The notes beneath the pieces are model-generated. The model was not told the origin of the DNA. It searched no databases and was given only the letters and a program-made list of their open reading frames with translations. A DNA stretch of 64,000 nt. It comes from Lachnospiraceae bacterium. GTDB lineage: Bacteria; Bacillota; Clostridia; Lachnospirales; Lachnospiraceae. Below are positions 16,517 through 24,581 of the stretch, piece by piece. The stretch spans positions 62,001 through 126,000 of the forward strand of contig CAJTFX010000002.1 in NCBI GenBank assembly GCA_910575555.1, in the 5' to 3' direction. The number at the start of each line of letters is the position of its first letter. Within the stretch, counting starts at the first letter, position 1. Made by a program: the position numbers and the translations under genes.

Positions 16517-17095
16517 CTACAGATTCACATCTAAAAAGATCTGATCCTTATCATCCTGTTCAATCCCAAGATACCGTTTTGTAGTCTGAAATGAGGAATG
16601 GTTGTAGATATTCATCAGAACAGCAGGCTGCGCGCCCGATTTCCATGCGTGATACCCGAAAGTTTTCCGCAGGGAATGGCAGCTGATGTCTGATTCAAAA
16701 TTTAATTCCTGCCCGGCGGTTTTAATAACCCGGAATGCCTGAGAACGGCTGAGGTGGTTGGCGTGGTTTCGGCCGGGAAACAGAAAATCCGCAGGATTTA
16801 TCTGCTGAAGGCTGTTTTTGTATATCTGCAGCGCTTTCAGCGCATTCTGATTCAGTGCAATTTGCGTCTTTTTTCCCGTTTTGCGTTCCTGAATCATAAT
16901 GTGCTTTAAAAAATGTTTTTTCCTGAAGTCATAAACATTCTGCCAGTTTAATTCCAGCAAATCGCTGATTCTGAGGGCAGAATTAATTCCAAGGCAAATC
17001 AATGTGTAATTTCTCAGATTTGGTTTTTCCAGAAAATAGTAGTTTTTTAACTTTTCAATTTCAGTTATGTCCCGAATAGGCTGTGTGACGCTCAT
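16517..17095 (-). CDS. Small tyrosine recombinase (phage integrase family)
   Basis: This 192-residue site-specific recombinase has the full catalytic set: Arg42 (SALRISDLL), His140 and Arg143 (CHSLRKTF), His166 (NHSS) and nucleophile Tyr175 (KRYLGI). At this length it is close to FimB/FimE-type invertases and lacks a large N-terminal arm-binding domain. The start at 17095 was chosen for the AGGAGG seven nt upstream; the longer frame to 17176 has no such site. No other phage or conjugation genes are nearby. It sits directly upstream of, and divergent from, the Panacea pair, so it may have mobilised or switched that unit. Confidence 0.88.
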   Translation of the reverse strand: MSVTQPIRDITEIEKLKNYYFLEKPNLRNYTLICLGINSALRISDLLELNWQNVYDFRKKHFLKHIMIQERKTGKKTQIALNQNALKALQIYKNSLQQINPADFLFPGRNHANHLSRSQAFRVIKTAGQELNFESDISCHSLRKTFGYHAWKSGAQPAVLMNIYNHSSFQTTKRYLGIEQDDKDQIFLDVNL

Positions 17096-17285
17096 TTGGT
17101 AACCTCCTGTTTCTTTTGTACTCCTGCATCCTGTCAGGGAAATATTGTAGGATCTCCTGGGAGATTCTTTTGTCATTCAGCTTATTACAATTTTGTGTAT
17201 TTGGCAATCAGTGAGGGGAATTTATCAGAGGGGCGAGAGAAAATGAATGTTTTGCAGGAGTTTGGTTTTCTTTCTGTAAAAACAG

Positions 17286-17314
17286 TTGACAGAACGTGCG
17301 TTCTATGACATAAT
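17286..17314 (+). promoter_or_regulatory. Strong promoter of the Panacea unit
   Basis: Consensus -35 TTGACA (17286-17291) and -10 CATAAT (17309-17314) are separated by 17 nt. The start codon of the Panacea gene is 32 nt downstream. The spacer contains a palindromic operator (separate entry). Confidence 0.8.
17291..17304 (+). promoter_or_regulatory. LexA-type (SOS) operator inside the promoter spacer
   Basis: AGAACGTGCGTTCT is a palindrome whose core GAAC-N4-GTTC (17292-17303) matches the LexA/DinR box of Gram-positive bacteria. It lies exactly between -35 and -10, where a bound repressor would block RNA polymerase. An operator for another regulator with the same half-sites is the alternative. 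Confidence 0.6.
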
Positions 17315-17345
17315 ATCAGTATACTTACAGGGAAGGGGAAATATT

Positions 17346-17765
17346 ATGTATTCAGCATTGGAAATAGCGAAATATATTATTAATAAATGTACAAAGGACA
17401 AATGTCCTGTTTCGAATCTGCAGTTGCAAAAGATACTTTATTATGTGCAAAGAGAATTTCTGCAGCAGGGAACCAAAGCTTTTCCGGAGGAAATCGAGGC
17501 GTGGCAGTTTGGGCCGGTGGTCCGGGAGGTGTACAGACAATATTGTGGGTTTGGAGCAATGCCAATCAGGATGCAGTATGATGTGAGATTAACTCTGGAC
17601 TATATGAGAATTATTGATTCAACCGTTGAGAAAAAGAGGCAGTTAAATCCATGGGATCTGGTAAGTGATACACACAGCAGAGGCAAAGCATGGGATTTAA
17701 TATACAGGAATGGGGCAGGTGATTTTCAGGTAATTCCACAGGAACTGATAAGAAGTAAAGGGTAA
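17346..17765 (+). CDS. Panacea-domain (DUF4065, SocA-like) protein, putative antitoxin
   Basis: This 139-residue protein carries the Panacea/DUF4065 signature: NLQLQKILYYVQREFLQQGT, then EEIEAWQFGPVVREVYRQY. In known systems this domain is a promiscuous antitoxin that neutralises an adjacent, unrelated toxin, and some relatives act as proteolysis adaptors. ATG 17346 follows GGGAAGGGG. A longer in-frame start at 17286 would lie within the promoter and is rejected. The next gene begins 5 nt after the stop codon, so the two form a tight bicistron. The promoter has a LexA-type box. The region is AT-richer than its flanks, consistent with horizontal acquisition. Confidence 0.85.
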   Translation: MYSALEIAKYIINKCTKDKCPVSNLQLQKILYYVQREFLQQGTKAFPEEIEAWQFGPVVREVYRQYCGFGAMPIRMQYDVRLTLDYMRIIDSTVEKKRQLNPWDLVSDTHSRGKAWDLIYRNGAGDFQVIPQELIRSKG

Positions 17766-17769
17766 GTAC

Positions 17770-18735
17770 ATGAGGATATTGGATGAACAGGAAAAAAGAG
17801 ATGCTTTGCATGGTATTTTACTAGAGCTGTCGAAGTCACAGGATATCTTAAAGGAATCCAGGGAAAGAATCTCTTTTTATAAAAGGCTTGAAACAGTATA
17901 TTATAATTGTGATGAGGAAAATTTCCGCCATTTTTATTCTGATATTTTTCCGGCTTTGACGTTGATTGACGGCGATTCTGACATTGGAAGTTTAGATGTG
18001 TTAGCGCAGAATATGCAGGCGATCAAAGATGGGTATGTGCCTAAAAATAAAGATGAAAAGGGAAATATCATAGATATTCGTAAAGAAATTGTAAAATTTT
18101 ATGACCATACAAATTTGGACATAGCAAGAATTAATTATACAAAGACAATGACGAATGACACCATGGCGGAGTTAGCCAAGAATAAACTGCTTATAACGGA
18201 ACTGGAAGATAAAGTTAAAGAATCAGAAGAGTTTTTAAAAAGTTTGACAGATAAAACAATTGAAGATATGAAGGATTTGTCAGATCAGGTTCAGGAGAAA
18301 CAAAGAGACATGCAGAAAGAATATATTACTATTTTGGGAATTTTTGCTGCGATTGTTTTGGCATTTACTGGCGGAATGACATTTTCCAGCTCAGTATTAG
18401 AAAACATAGATAAGGCTTCTGTGTACAGAATTACGTTGATTGCATTGATTATTGGTCTGTTATTTTTTAATTTGCTTTGTTTACTGATTGATTTTATACG
18501 TGATATTAATGGGAAAATTCCCAGAAAAAAATATTTGTGGATAGTTGTTAATGGACTTTTAGTTCTTGGAATAATAGGGACATGCTTTTCTTACCAGTAT
18601 AGATGGTTTTCTATAAATGAGAATACTTTAAATCCAATAGAAAGTCACCTTTGCTTTACGGACATAGCTGATACCAACAGTAAAGATATGCCCGTTCTGT
18701 TCTGGCAGTTCCGCCAGTTTTCCGGCAAATTTTAA
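17770..18735 (+). CDS. Coiled-coil membrane protein, putative partner (toxin/effector) of the Panacea protein
   Basis: I recognise no named family. The 321-residue protein has a soluble N-terminal half (about 1-130) rich in charged and aromatic residues. A predicted coiled coil follows (about 136-183, MAELAKNKLLITELEDKVKE onward). Three membrane segments come next: about 186-208 (ITILGIFAAIVLAF), 221-243 (TLIALIIGLLFFNLLCLLI) and 254-275 (LWIVVNGLLVLGII). The short C-terminal tail contains aromatic and polar residues. Its position behind a Panacea antitoxin gene, 4 nt apart, suggests a membrane-acting toxin or defence effector. This is inference from architecture and context. Confidence 0.75.
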   Translation: MRILDEQEKRDALHGILLELSKSQDILKESRERISFYKRLETVYYNCDEENFRHFYSDIFPALTLIDGDSDIGSLDVLAQNMQAIKDGYVPKNKDEKGNIIDIRKEIVKFYDHTNLDIARINYTKTMTNDTMAELAKNKLLITELEDKVKESEEFLKSLTDKTIEDMKDLSDQVQEKQRDMQKEYITILGIFAAIVLAFTGGMTFSSSVLENIDKASVYRITLIALIIGLLFFNLLCLLIDFIRDINGKIPRKKYLWIVVNGLLVLGIIGTCFSYQYRWFSINENTLNPIESHLCFTDIADTNSKDMPVLFWQFRQFSGKF

Positions 18736-18785
18736 TACATATATTTAATTTTATAGCTATCAATATCATAACAGGGGTTGATAAA

Positions 18786-19047
18786 ATGATACCATTCAAT
18801 ATAAAATTTAAAACCCGCCAGTTTCCCACAGCAGATGCCGCGCTCAATGTTTTATATGGAGCAAATTCTGGGGATAATTGATCCCGCGGCTCATGTGGGA
18901 CATGGGGAGTCAGATGTTGCCATGACAGAACCTCTTTGGAAGTTCTTATCTTCCAGAGGTGAGATACATCATGGGAAAATATGTCCGGTAATTCTGTCCG
19001 CAGATAAAGAATATACGTTTGTCGTCAGAAAAGAACCGGCAATGTAA
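18786..19047 (+). pseudogene. Remnant of a fructosamine kinase family gene
   Basis: One frame from 18835 reads ILGIIDPAAHVGHGESDVAM-TEPLW. This matches the conserved IDPA-YYGHREADLAMTELF segment that follows the catalytic loop of fructosamine/ketosamine-3-kinases. An upstream fragment in another frame (from ATG 18786, ...LNVLYG) may be the shifted remains of the preceding LLHGDLW region. Most of the kinase is missing, and downstream residues no longer match. It is therefore a decayed fragment between the Panacea pair and the thioesterase gene. Confidence 0.5.
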
Positions 19048-19136
19048 CAGTAGTAAAAATACATTTTTTGTGGTAAACTTGAAAAGGTCAGACATGATTT
19101 AACATGCGGCAAAACAGAAGAAAGAAGGAGAAAAAG

Positions 19137-19526
19137 ATGCTGGAAACAGGAATCAAAGGATATCAGGAATTTACAGTAACGGAAGCAGATACGGCCAAGG
19201 CGCACAAAAGCGGAACATTGAATGTGCTTGCAACGCCCCGCATGGCGGCGCTGATGGAGGAAACAGCATGGAAAAGCGTGGCCGAGAGTTTAGAACCGGG
19301 CATGGGAACCGTAGGGATTCAGCTGAATCTGGAGCATCTTGCGCCTACGCCGGTGGGAATGAAGGTATGGTGTGAAACGGTTTTGATTAAGATAGATGGA
19401 CGGAAACTGACCTTTTCCATTACGGCTTTTGACGAGACAGGGAAAATCGGTGCGGCAGTCCATGATCGCTTTATGATAGAAGAAACGAAATTTCAGAGTA
19501 AGGCGGATAAGAAAAAGCAGAAGTGA
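19137..19526 (+). CDS. Thioesterase family protein (FlK-like hot-dog fold)
   Basis: This 129-residue cytosolic protein has a single hot-dog domain. Signature segments are VLATPRMAALMEETAWKSV, with the helix carrying the catalytic Glu/Thr region, and GIQLNLEHLAPTPVGMKV, in the pattern of FlK/PaaI-like thioesterases of Clostridia. The acyl-thioester substrate is unknown. ATG 19137 was preferred to 19104 because GAAGGAGAAAAAG sits just upstream and the family starts near MLETGIKG. It stands alone, with about 100 nt gaps on both sides. Confidence 0.82.
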   Translation: MLETGIKGYQEFTVTEADTAKAHKSGTLNVLATPRMAALMEETAWKSVAESLEPGMGTVGIQLNLEHLAPTPVGMKVWCETVLIKIDGRKLTFSITAFDETGKIGAAVHDRFMIEETKFQSKADKKKQK

Positions 19527-19625
19527 TTTTTGAACCGTTTCCAAAGAATTACTGCAGACCGGTCAGCGGCAGATGATCGGGTATGAAACATTGACACAGA
19601 GACAGATTTCAGAAAGAGTGGGAAA

Positions 19626-20300
19626 ATGGAACGCAGAGGACAGATGTCGGAATCAGCAGTTGTAATTGGATTGCTGTGTATTTCCGGCGGGTTTCAGGAC
19701 GCCTATACATACAACTGCAGGGACGAGGTATTTGCCAATGCCCAGACAGGAAATATGGTGCTGATGGGACAGAATTTTGCTATGGGGAACTGGTATCTGG
19801 GGATACGTTATCTGCTTCCGGTGCTGGCATTTGCCCTGGGGATTTATGCGGCAGAGAAGATCCGAAGCCTTTACGGGCGGTCTGAAAAGATCCACTGGAG
19901 ACAGATTGTGCTTCTTCTGGAGGCAGTGACCCTGTTTGCCGTAGGTTTTATGCCCCGGCAGGTGAATCTTTTGGCAAATATGCTGGTTTCGTTTGTATGC
20001 GCCATGCAGGTGCAGAGTTTCCGCAAATTAAAAGGGAGCGCATATGCCACTACCATGTGCATCGGCAATCTCAGGACTGCAACGGAATTGTGGTGCAGCT
20101 ATCGCTTAACTAAAAATCCGGAGACAGGAAGAAAAAGCCTGCTATACTATGGATTTATCGGAATTTTTATTTCAGGGGCAGCATTGGGCGGGGTTCTGAC
20201 GATGGTTCTGGCGCAGAAGGCAATCTGGATATCCAGCGGCTTGCTGCTGATTGTATTTTTCATGATGTTTCAAAAGGAGGAAGGGTATGGTAGAAAATGA
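19626..20300 (+). CDS. YoaK family (DUF1275) membrane protein
   Basis: This 224-residue integral membrane protein has about six hydrophobic segments. The DUF1275 pattern is visible: CISGGFQDAYTY, FANAQTGNMVLMG, and SFRKLKGSAYATTMCIGNLR. Members are widespread and of unknown transport function. The start at 19626 has AAAGAGTGGGAAA upstream; an internal ATG at 19644 is an alternative. It overlaps the next gene by 14 nt, indicating co-translation. Confidence 0.85.
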   Translation: MERRGQMSESAVVIGLLCISGGFQDAYTYNCRDEVFANAQTGNMVLMGQNFAMGNWYLGIRYLLPVLAFALGIYAAEKIRSLYGRSEKIHWRQIVLLLEAVTLFAVGFMPRQVNLLANMLVSFVCAMQVQSFRKLKGSAYATTMCIGNLRTATELWCSYRLTKNPETGRKSLLYYGFIGIFISGAALGGVLTMVLAQKAIWISSGLLLIVFFMMFQKEEGYGRK

Positions 20301-20688
20301 TTATATGATGCGGATCATTCATGAGATGGTGCGGACCATTGTTATGCTGATTTTTCATAAAGACCAGGAAACAGAGGAGGAACTGATTTTTCTGGACGGA
20401 GTCTCCCAGGATTTTTATCAGCGGTTATGCCACCTGGCGGATGTGGGGAAAATCAACGAAGCAGAGAATATGCTCTATCAAAATCTGGAAGAAAATGACT
20501 GGGACAAAGAAGAAACCATGGTAAACCTGAAAGTGGCCCTGGCATTTTATGATTTATTGAATTCCAAAAGCAATGATTTCCTGGAAGAACACGATTATTC
20601 CAGAGAAGAGGTGGAAGAGGGAATTCAGAGAGTAATGAAACTTTATGGATATGGTGAACTGGCGGAAACGCTGTTGGAGAATCGGTAA
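20287..20688 (+). CDS. DUF6483-like helical protein
   Basis: This 133-residue acidic, all-helical protein begins MVENDYMMRIIHEMVRTIVMLIF, resembling the small Lachnospiraceae family DUF6483, whose role is unknown. The first 25 residues form an amphipathic or weakly hydrophobic helix, and the remainder looks TPR-like (NEAENMLYQNLEE, LALAFYDLLN-type segments). AAAGGAGG precedes the start. It overlaps the YoaK gene and abuts cbiA without a gap, so it bridges the interruption and the second cobalamin block. Confidence 0.7.
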   Translation: MVENDYMMRIIHEMVRTIVMLIFHKDQETEEELIFLDGVSQDFYQRLCHLADVGKINEAENMLYQNLEENDWDKEETMVNLKVALAFYDLLNSKSNDFLEEHDYSREEVEEGIQRVMKLYGYGELAETLLENR

Positions 20689-22095
20689 ATGAAAAAGAAC
20701 GATGAATCATTGGGGCAGGCAGAATTTCCCAGAATTATGATAGCAGCTCCTTCCAGCGGAAGCGGAAAGACGCTGGTGACCTGCGGATTGCTGAAGGTTT
20801 TTGCAAACCGGGGCCTGCGCCCGGTTTCATTTAAATGCGGCCCGGATTATATCGATCCCATGTTTCACCGGAAAGTATTGGGTATACCGTCACGGAATCT
20901 GGATCTGTTTTTTACCGGCGGGGAAACAACCAGAGCGTTGTTTGCAAAGGGGGCGGCTCAGGCGGATATTTCCTTGCTGGAAGGAGTGATGGGGTTCTAT
21001 GACGGAGCCGGCGGCGTGACCACAGTTGCTTCTTCTTATGAATTGGCGAAGGTGACAGACACTCCGGTGCTTCTGGTGGTAAATGCCAGAGGAATGAGTC
21101 TGTCGCTTCTTCCTCTGATACAGGGATTTCTGGAGTTTCAAAAAGACAGCGGAATTGCGGGGGTGATTTTAAATCAGATCTCGCCGTCCTCTTATGGCGT
21201 CCTGAAGGAGAAAATAGAAGAACTGCTGCCGGTAAAAGTGCTGGGGTATGTGCCTAAATCGCCGGAACTGGCGTTGGAGAGCCGTCATTTGGGACTTGTG
21301 ATGCCCGAAGAGATCGAAGGACTGCAGGAAAAGCTGGAGAAATTAGCCGGGTTACTGGAAGAAACACTGGATATAGATGGAATTTTGGAATGCGCCGGGA
21401 AAGCGAAGTCCCTGCCTGTGTCAGAAGAGCCAGTCCGGACAGGGTTTCCCAAAGTCAGAATCGGAATTGCAAGGGACGAGGCATTTTGTTTCTGTTATGA
21501 GGAAAACCTGGAATTGCTGGAGCAGATGGGAGCGGAACTGGTATTTTTTTCTCCGCTGCATGACAGGCAGCTTCCTCCTGGAATCAAAGGCATGATATTT
21601 TACGGAGGATACCCGGAATTATTTGCACGGGAATTAAGCGGCAATGATGCCATGCGCCGTCAGATTTCTTCCCGTCTGAAAGAAGGAATGCCTTATCTGG
21701 CGGAGTGCGGCGGTTTTATGTATCTGCAGGAATCCATGGAGGATATGGAGGGCAAAGCCTGGCCTATGGCGGGCGTCTGTCCGGGCAAAGTCCGCAACAC
21801 CGGAAAACTGGGGCGGTTTGGCTATATCACCCTGACTCCCAGGGAAGAAGGGCAGTTACTTTTGCCGGGAGAGACAATTCGGGCCCACGAATTTCACTAT
21901 TATGACTGTACCGATAACGGCTGCTCTTACCATGGAACGAAGCCCTTTGGGAGCCGGGAATGGGATTGTATCCGGGGCGGCGCACATTATGCGGCAGGTT
22001 TTCCCCATCTGTATTATTATTCTAATCCGAAGTTTGCGCAGAGATTTTTAGAACGATGCAGAGCGTTCCAGAACCGGCAGGCGGGGCAGATATGA
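20689..22095 (+). CDS. cbiA: Cobyrinate a,c-diamide synthase CbiA
   Basis: CbiA amidates the a and c side chains of cobyrinic acid using glutamine and ATP. The 468-residue protein has the N-terminal P-loop IAAPSSGSGKTLVTCGLL, the family signature RPVSFKCGPDYIDPMFH, and a C-terminal class I glutamine amidotransferase domain with nucleophile Cys in YLAECGGFMYL and a terminal His in HEFHYYD. The ATG directly follows the previous stop codon, with GGAG 9 nt upstream, suggesting translational coupling. It starts the second cobalamin block. Confidence 0.95.
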   Translation: MKKNDESLGQAEFPRIMIAAPSSGSGKTLVTCGLLKVFANRGLRPVSFKCGPDYIDPMFHRKVLGIPSRNLDLFFTGGETTRALFAKGAAQADISLLEGVMGFYDGAGGVTTVASSYELAKVTDTPVLLVVNARGMSLSLLPLIQGFLEFQKDSGIAGVILNQISPSSYGVLKEKIEELLPVKVLGYVPKSPELALESRHLGLVMPEEIEGLQEKLEKLAGLLEETLDIDGILECAGKAKSLPVSEEPVRTGFPKVRIGIARDEAFCFCYEENLELLEQMGAELVFFSPLHDRQLPPGIKGMIFYGGYPELFARELSGNDAMRRQISSRLKEGMPYLAECGGFMYLQESMEDMEGKAWPMAGVCPGKVRNTGKLGRFGYITLTPREEGQLLLPGETIRAHEFHYYDCTDNGCSYHGTKPFGSREWDCIRGGAHYAAGFPHLYYYSNPKFAQRFLERCRAFQNRQAGQI

Positions 22096-22143
22096 GGCGG
22101 AAGTTCCGAAATCAGAAACAGTCAGAAAGGATATCAGAAGCAG

Positions 22144-23196
22144 ATGAAGTTAGAAGAATGTTTAAAAAAAATTCAGCCATTGGACGAGAGAGCAGGCCGT
22201 ATCTGTGAAAAGCGGTGGGATTCCATCGCAAAACCTTTGAAGAGCCTTGGCAAATTAGAAAGCAGCCTGATTCAGATTGCAGGAATCCAGGGAACGGAGC
22301 GGATTCAGCTGGGGAAAAAAGCATTGGTGATTATGTGCGCAGACAACGGAGTGGTGGCAGAAGGAGTGACTCAGACCGGGCAGGAGGTAACGGCCATTGT
22401 GGCGGAGAATTTTCTGGACGTGAAATCCTGTGCGGCAATTATGTGCAAAGATACAGGAACAGATATTTTTCCCATTGATATCGGAATGGCGGTGGATACG
22501 CCCAGAGTGGAAAAAAGAAAAATTGCCTATGGCACGAAAAACATGGCGGTGAAACCGGCTATGACAAGAGAGGAAGCGGTGCGCGCAATTGAAGTCGGGA
22601 TTGGGCTTGCCTGTGAATTGAAAGAAAAGGGATATCACATGATTGCCACCGGAGAGATGGGAATTGGCAATACCACAACTAGCAGCGCAGTGGCAAGCGT
22701 TTTAATGGAAAAGCCGGTGGAAGAGGTGACGGGAAAAGGCGCAGGGCTCACAACGGAGGGCCTGGAGCGCAAGATTCAGGTGATTAAAAATGCTGTGAAA
22801 AAGCATCAGCCGAATCGGAACGATCCTGTGGATGTGCTTGCAAAAGTAGGAGGATTTGATTTGGCAGGTCTTGCCGGAATTTATCTGGGCGGCGCCGCCT
22901 GCCGTATGCCGGTGGTGGTAGACGGCTTTATTTCCGGGGTGGCTGCGTTGCTGGCGGTAAAACTGTGCCCGCAGGCCGGAGATTATATCATTGCTTCCCA
23001 TGTGTCCAAAGAGCCGGCAGGGGCTATGGTTTTAGAAGCCATAGGCAAGGAGCCGAGTCTGATGTGCGATATGTGCCTGGGAGAAGGAACAGGCGCAGTG
23101 GCATTTTTCCCTCTGTTGGACATGAGCTTACATATTTACGAGAAAATGAGCACGTTTTCACAGATAGAGATTGAAGATTACGTGCCTTTGGAATAG
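22144..23196 (+). CDS. cobT: Nicotinate-nucleotide-dimethylbenzimidazole phosphoribosyltransferase CobT
   Basis: CobT activates the lower-ligand base as its alpha-ribazole phosphate. The 350-residue protein shows the family features: KPLKSLGKLE near the N-terminus, ADNGVVAEGVTQ, MATGEMGIGNTTTSSAV-type (here IATGEMGIGNTTTSSAV), GKGAGLTTEGLERK, and a C-terminal catalytic Glu region with LGEGTGAV. The ribosome binding site is AAAGGATA. The choice of lower ligand cannot be inferred. It lies between cbiA and cobU in one transcription unit. Confidence 0.95.
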   Translation: MKLEECLKKIQPLDERAGRICEKRWDSIAKPLKSLGKLESSLIQIAGIQGTERIQLGKKALVIMCADNGVVAEGVTQTGQEVTAIVAENFLDVKSCAAIMCKDTGTDIFPIDIGMAVDTPRVEKRKIAYGTKNMAVKPAMTREEAVRAIEVGIGLACELKEKGYHMIATGEMGIGNTTTSSAVASVLMEKPVEEVTGKGAGLTTEGLERKIQVIKNAVKKHQPNRNDPVDVLAKVGGFDLAGLAGIYLGGAACRMPVVVDGFISGVAALLAVKLCPQAGDYIIASHVSKEPAGAMVLEAIGKEPSLMCDMCLGEGTGAVAFFPLLDMSLHIYEKMSTFSQIEIEDYVPLE

Positions 23197-23218
23197 AAGC
23201 TGAAGGAGAAGAACAGGT

Positions 23219-23740
23219 ATGATTTGTTTTGTCATTGGGGGAAGCGGCAGCGGAAAATCAGAGTACGCGGAAAATCTGGCCCTGGGATTAAAGGAGCAGG
23301 AAAAACTGGTCTATGTGGCCACCATGCAGCCTTTGGATGAAGAAAGCTGGCAGAGAATCGGCCGCCACAGGAAGATGCGGGCCGGAAAAGGATTTGAGAC
23401 CAGAGAGTGCTACACCCATCTGGAGCAGCTTCCTGTGGAGAAAAATGAAATTATATTATTGGAATGTCTGTCGAATCTGACTGCAAACGAGATGTTTTCT
23501 GAAAATGGAAGAAAAGAAGAGGCTGCACAGGCAATAGAAACAGGAATTCTTTATTTGGCAGAAAATTGCCGCCATCTGGTGATTGTGGGAAACAATGTAT
23601 TTGAAGATGGGACGGAATATGATGAGATGACAATGGAGTATCTGCGGCAGATGGCAGGGCTGCACCGTTTTCTTGGAAAACTTGCAGACAGTCTGATGGA
23701 AGTGATTTGCGGAATTCCGGTGGAATGGAGGAAGCTGTGA
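23219..23740 (+). CDS. cobU: Adenosylcobinamide kinase / guanylyltransferase CobU
   Basis: This 173-residue bifunctional enzyme phosphorylates adenosylcobinamide and then transfers GMP. The P-loop VIGGSGSGKSEYAE is intact. RIGRHRKMR contains the guanylylated-histidine region, ILLECLSNLTANEMF is the Walker B-like segment, and VIVGNNVFEDG matches the C-terminal VSNEVG-like motif. GAAGGAG precedes the ATG. A second, degenerate CobU-like gene lies two genes downstream. Confidence 0.94.
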   Translation: MICFVIGGSGSGKSEYAENLALGLKEQEKLVYVATMQPLDEESWQRIGRHRKMRAGKGFETRECYTHLEQLPVEKNEIILLECLSNLTANEMFSENGRKEEAAQAIETGILYLAENCRHLVIVGNNVFEDGTEYDEMTMEYLRQMAGLHRFLGKLADSLMEVICGIPVEWRKL

Positions 23741-23806
23741 AAACAGGAACAGCATTACCAATGTTTCAGCCATGTATTCCGGAATGCCCATGAAGCGGAG
23801 GAGATT

Positions 23807-24568
23807 ATGAAATATATCAACAGCTTTATCATTGCGTTTGCCATGTATTCCAAGATTCCCATGCCGAAAGTCGAGTGGGAGAAAGAAAACATGAAATATG
23901 TCATGTGCTTTTTTCCCTGGATCGGCGGGGTTATCGGCCTGCTTTTTTCCCTGTGGGGCACCTGGGCAGTCCGTATCCCTGTGGGACAGATTTTGTATGC
24001 AGCCATACTGACGGTAATTCCTGTGGCTGTTACCGGGGGAATTCATCTGGACGGGTTATTGGACACGGCGGATGCTTTGAGCTCCTGGCAGACGAAGGAA
24101 CGCCGCCTTGAGATTTTAAAGGATTCCCATGCAGGGGCATTTGCAGTACTTGCCGGATGCGTTTATTTTCTGCTGTGGTTTGGATTTGCTTCTGAGCTTG
24201 AAGCAGAGGGAATCCGGATGGTTTCTTATGGTTTTTTCTTAAGCAGATGTCTCAGCGGATACGCAGTGACGGCATTTCCCTGTGCAAAGAACAGCGGGCT
24301 CGCAGCCATGTTTGCAGAGCATGCCCAGAAAAAATGGGCGGGACGCATTCTTCTGGCAGAAACCATTGTGGCTGCGGCGGTGATGCTGTGGACAGATCTC
24401 CCCTTCGGGGCCATGTCCCTGGGGGCGGCTCTGGCAGTTTTCTATTGGTATTACAAAATGTCGGTGAAAACCTTCGGCGGAATTACCGGAGATCTGGCAG
24501 GTTGGTTTCTGCAGATCTGCGAGCTGGCAATTGTGATTGCTGTGGTTGCAGCAGGAAAAATATGGTAG
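23807..24568 (+). CDS. cobS: Adenosylcobinamide-GDP ribazoletransferase (cobalamin synthase) CobS
   Basis: CobS joins adenosylcobinamide-GDP and alpha-ribazole phosphate in the cytoplasmic membrane. The 253-residue protein is strongly hydrophobic. It has the family motifs FAMYSKIPMP near the N-terminus, FFPWIGGVIG, and GGIHLDGLLDTADALSSW with acidic residues for metal binding, followed by LKDSHAGAFAVL. GGAGGAG precedes the ATG. The next gene starts 13 nt after its stop. Confidence 0.95.
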   Translation: MKYINSFIIAFAMYSKIPMPKVEWEKENMKYVMCFFPWIGGVIGLLFSLWGTWAVRIPVGQILYAAILTVIPVAVTGGIHLDGLLDTADALSSWQTKERRLEILKDSHAGAFAVLAGCVYFLLWFGFASELEAEGIRMVSYGFFLSRCLSGYAVTAFPCAKNSGLAAMFAEHAQKKWAGRILLAETIVAAAVMLWTDLPFGAMSLGAALAVFYWYYKMSVKTFGGITGDLAGWFLQICELAIVIAVVAAGKIW

Positions 24569-24581
24569 AGGAAGAAAGACA

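Noticed and set aside
17286-17345. Upstream extension of the Panacea protein
   Set aside because: The extended start would lie at the -35 element of its own promoter; the ATG at 17346 has a strong ribosome binding site and matches the family N-terminus.
16431-18735. Prophage or integrative conjugative element
   Set aside because: Apart from the small recombinase there are no structural, packaging, replication or conjugation genes, and no flanking direct repeats were recognised.
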